7,232 nucleotides of DNA from positions 1 to 7,232 of the forward strand of contig JADHQX010000062.1 of the NCBI GenBank assembly GCA_016777745.1, given 5' to 3'. How positions within the stretch are numbered: position 1 is the first letter of the stretch; each line of letters opens with the position of its first letter. Source of the stretch: Candidatus Pelagibacterales bacterium (GTDB lineage Bacteria > Pseudomonadota > Alphaproteobacteria > Pelagibacterales > AG-422-B15). Below are positions 7,052-7,232 of this stretch, piece after piece. The notes below the pieces were generated by a model that saw only the letters and a program-made list of their open reading frames with translations, was not told the origin of the DNA and ran no database searches. The translations under genes and the position numbers were made by a program.

Positions 7052-7106
7052 AGTAGACAGAAAGTAAGGAGAAACATATGGAGAAAAGGAAATCTTTCTG
7101 TCTACT
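7052..7106. repeat. 13-bp perfect inverted repeat with a 29-base loop; possible terminator
   Basis: AGTAGACAGAAAG at 7052-7064 is the exact reverse complement of 7094-7106. A further AAA/TTT pairing (7049-7051 with 7109-7111) is possible across a two-base bulge. Read on the minus strand, the second arm is followed by TTTATAAG, so it could weakly terminate the gene ending at 7169. The loop is long and the T run short for a standard rho-independent terminator. The right arm is also the start of the repeat shared with 5554-5576, so the palindrome may be a repeat element with an inverted partial copy. Confidence 0.6.
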
Positions 7107-7113
7107 GCTTTAA
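7078..7113 (+). other. Micro-ORF of 11 codons with a strong ribosome binding site (uncertain)
   Basis: ATG 7078 opens an 11-codon frame, MEKRKSFCLLL, ending at TAA 7111-7113. AAGGAG (7066-7071) lies six bases before it, the best Shine-Dalgarno match in the window. Upstream, TTGAAA (7021-7026) and TATAAA (7046-7051) are promoter-like but 19 bases apart. The ribosome binding site and ATG sit in the loop of the inverted repeat, and the last codons run through its right arm. It has no homologue I recognise and no plus-strand gene follows within the window. It may well be chance. Confidence 0.2.
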
Positions 7114-7115
7114 AA
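7094..7115 (+). repeat. Direct repeat copy 2, in the sbcB leader
   Basis: Partner of the copy at 5554-5576 (21 matching positions, one substitution, one gap). It lies 106 bases before the sbcB start and overlaps the right arm of the inverted repeat. Together the two copies bracket the whole sbcB gene in the same orientation, about 1.54 kb apart. Confidence 0.6.
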
Positions 7116-7168
7116 GATAGTAGGAAATTGAGCCTTTATTATGGAGAAAGTGTGTTCAAAAAAAGAAA

Positions 7169-7232
7169 TTAATCAATAATTTCGTGGGCATAAACTCCAT
7201 AGAGATTTTTCTTTTCAAGGTACATTTTACTA
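7169..7232 (-). CDS. C-terminal end of an unidentified gene running in from beyond the window
   Basis: On the minus strand a frame is open from the window edge for 20 codons and ends at TAA (complement of 7169-7171). The tail reads MYLEKKNLYGVYAHEIID. I do not recognise the family from so little. It would be the gene upstream of sbcB on the same strand, 181 bases away. Local base composition is somewhat richer in G+C than the spacer next to it, which supports coding, but 20 open codons is weak evidence. Confidence 0.45.
   Translation of the reverse strand, partial: SKMYLEKKNLYGVYAHEIID

Noticed and set aside
7078..7123. Leucine-type attenuator, from the CTA CTG CTT codons and a second possible pairing of CTACT with AGTAG at 7119-7123
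   Set aside because: The alternative stem is only five pairs, three leucine codons are few, and no plus-strand gene follows before the opposite-strand coding end at 7169.

Overview
The window is a dense stretch of chromosome from an AT-rich bacterium that uses the standard bacterial code (TAA, TAG and TGA all end genes). The proteins read as alphaproteobacterial. FolC carries alpha-type motifs (LHPKRIDLSL, FFEIT, DHHDFLGDT), AccD has the alpha-type 'LPKTTIAVQ...DPTSGGVTASFAMLGD' core, and TrpA has the 'VAGITG' loop. The run trpB-trpA-accD-folC followed by trxA is also familiar from that class. Low GC, short spacers and overlapping genes fit a streamlined, probably marine, lineage such as SAR11-like or AEGEAN-169/HIMB59-like groups. 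That finer placement is inference; no 16S or marker search was possible.

Positions 1-3956 (+ strand) look like one operon. They hold the 3' five-sixths of trpB (cut by the window edge), trpA, accD and folC. The genes overlap by 11 and 4 nt, and the last two abut with no spacer. The products join indole and serine to make tryptophan (TrpB/TrpA), carboxylate acetyl-CoA (AccD, carboxyltransferase beta) and add glutamate to folate (FolC). The operon ends tail to tail with trxA; the two stop codons share a TTAA.

Positions 3953-6987 (- strand) hold, in transcription order, sbcB (exonuclease I), rmuC and trxA. sbcB and rmuC are 14 nt apart and probably cotranscribed. trxA has its own leader of about 105 bases with a promoter-like sequence and a good ribosome binding site. 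In many alphaproteobacteria, as I recall, this place next to trxA is held by the addAB recombination nuclease genes; here two other DNA-processing genes occupy it.

Positions 6988-7232 hold the sbcB leader, a 13-bp inverted repeat, a micro-ORF with a strong ribosome binding site, and the last codons of a further minus-strand gene running in from beyond the window. One arm of the inverted repeat, with the bases after it, recurs at the other end of sbcB, so sbcB lies between near-identical direct repeats of about 22 bp.

No RNA gene, CRISPR array, transposase or wholly novel multigene system was seen. The most unusual points are a TrpB that has lost both partners of its closed-state salt bridge together with two further active-site residues, and the repeats bracketing sbcB.
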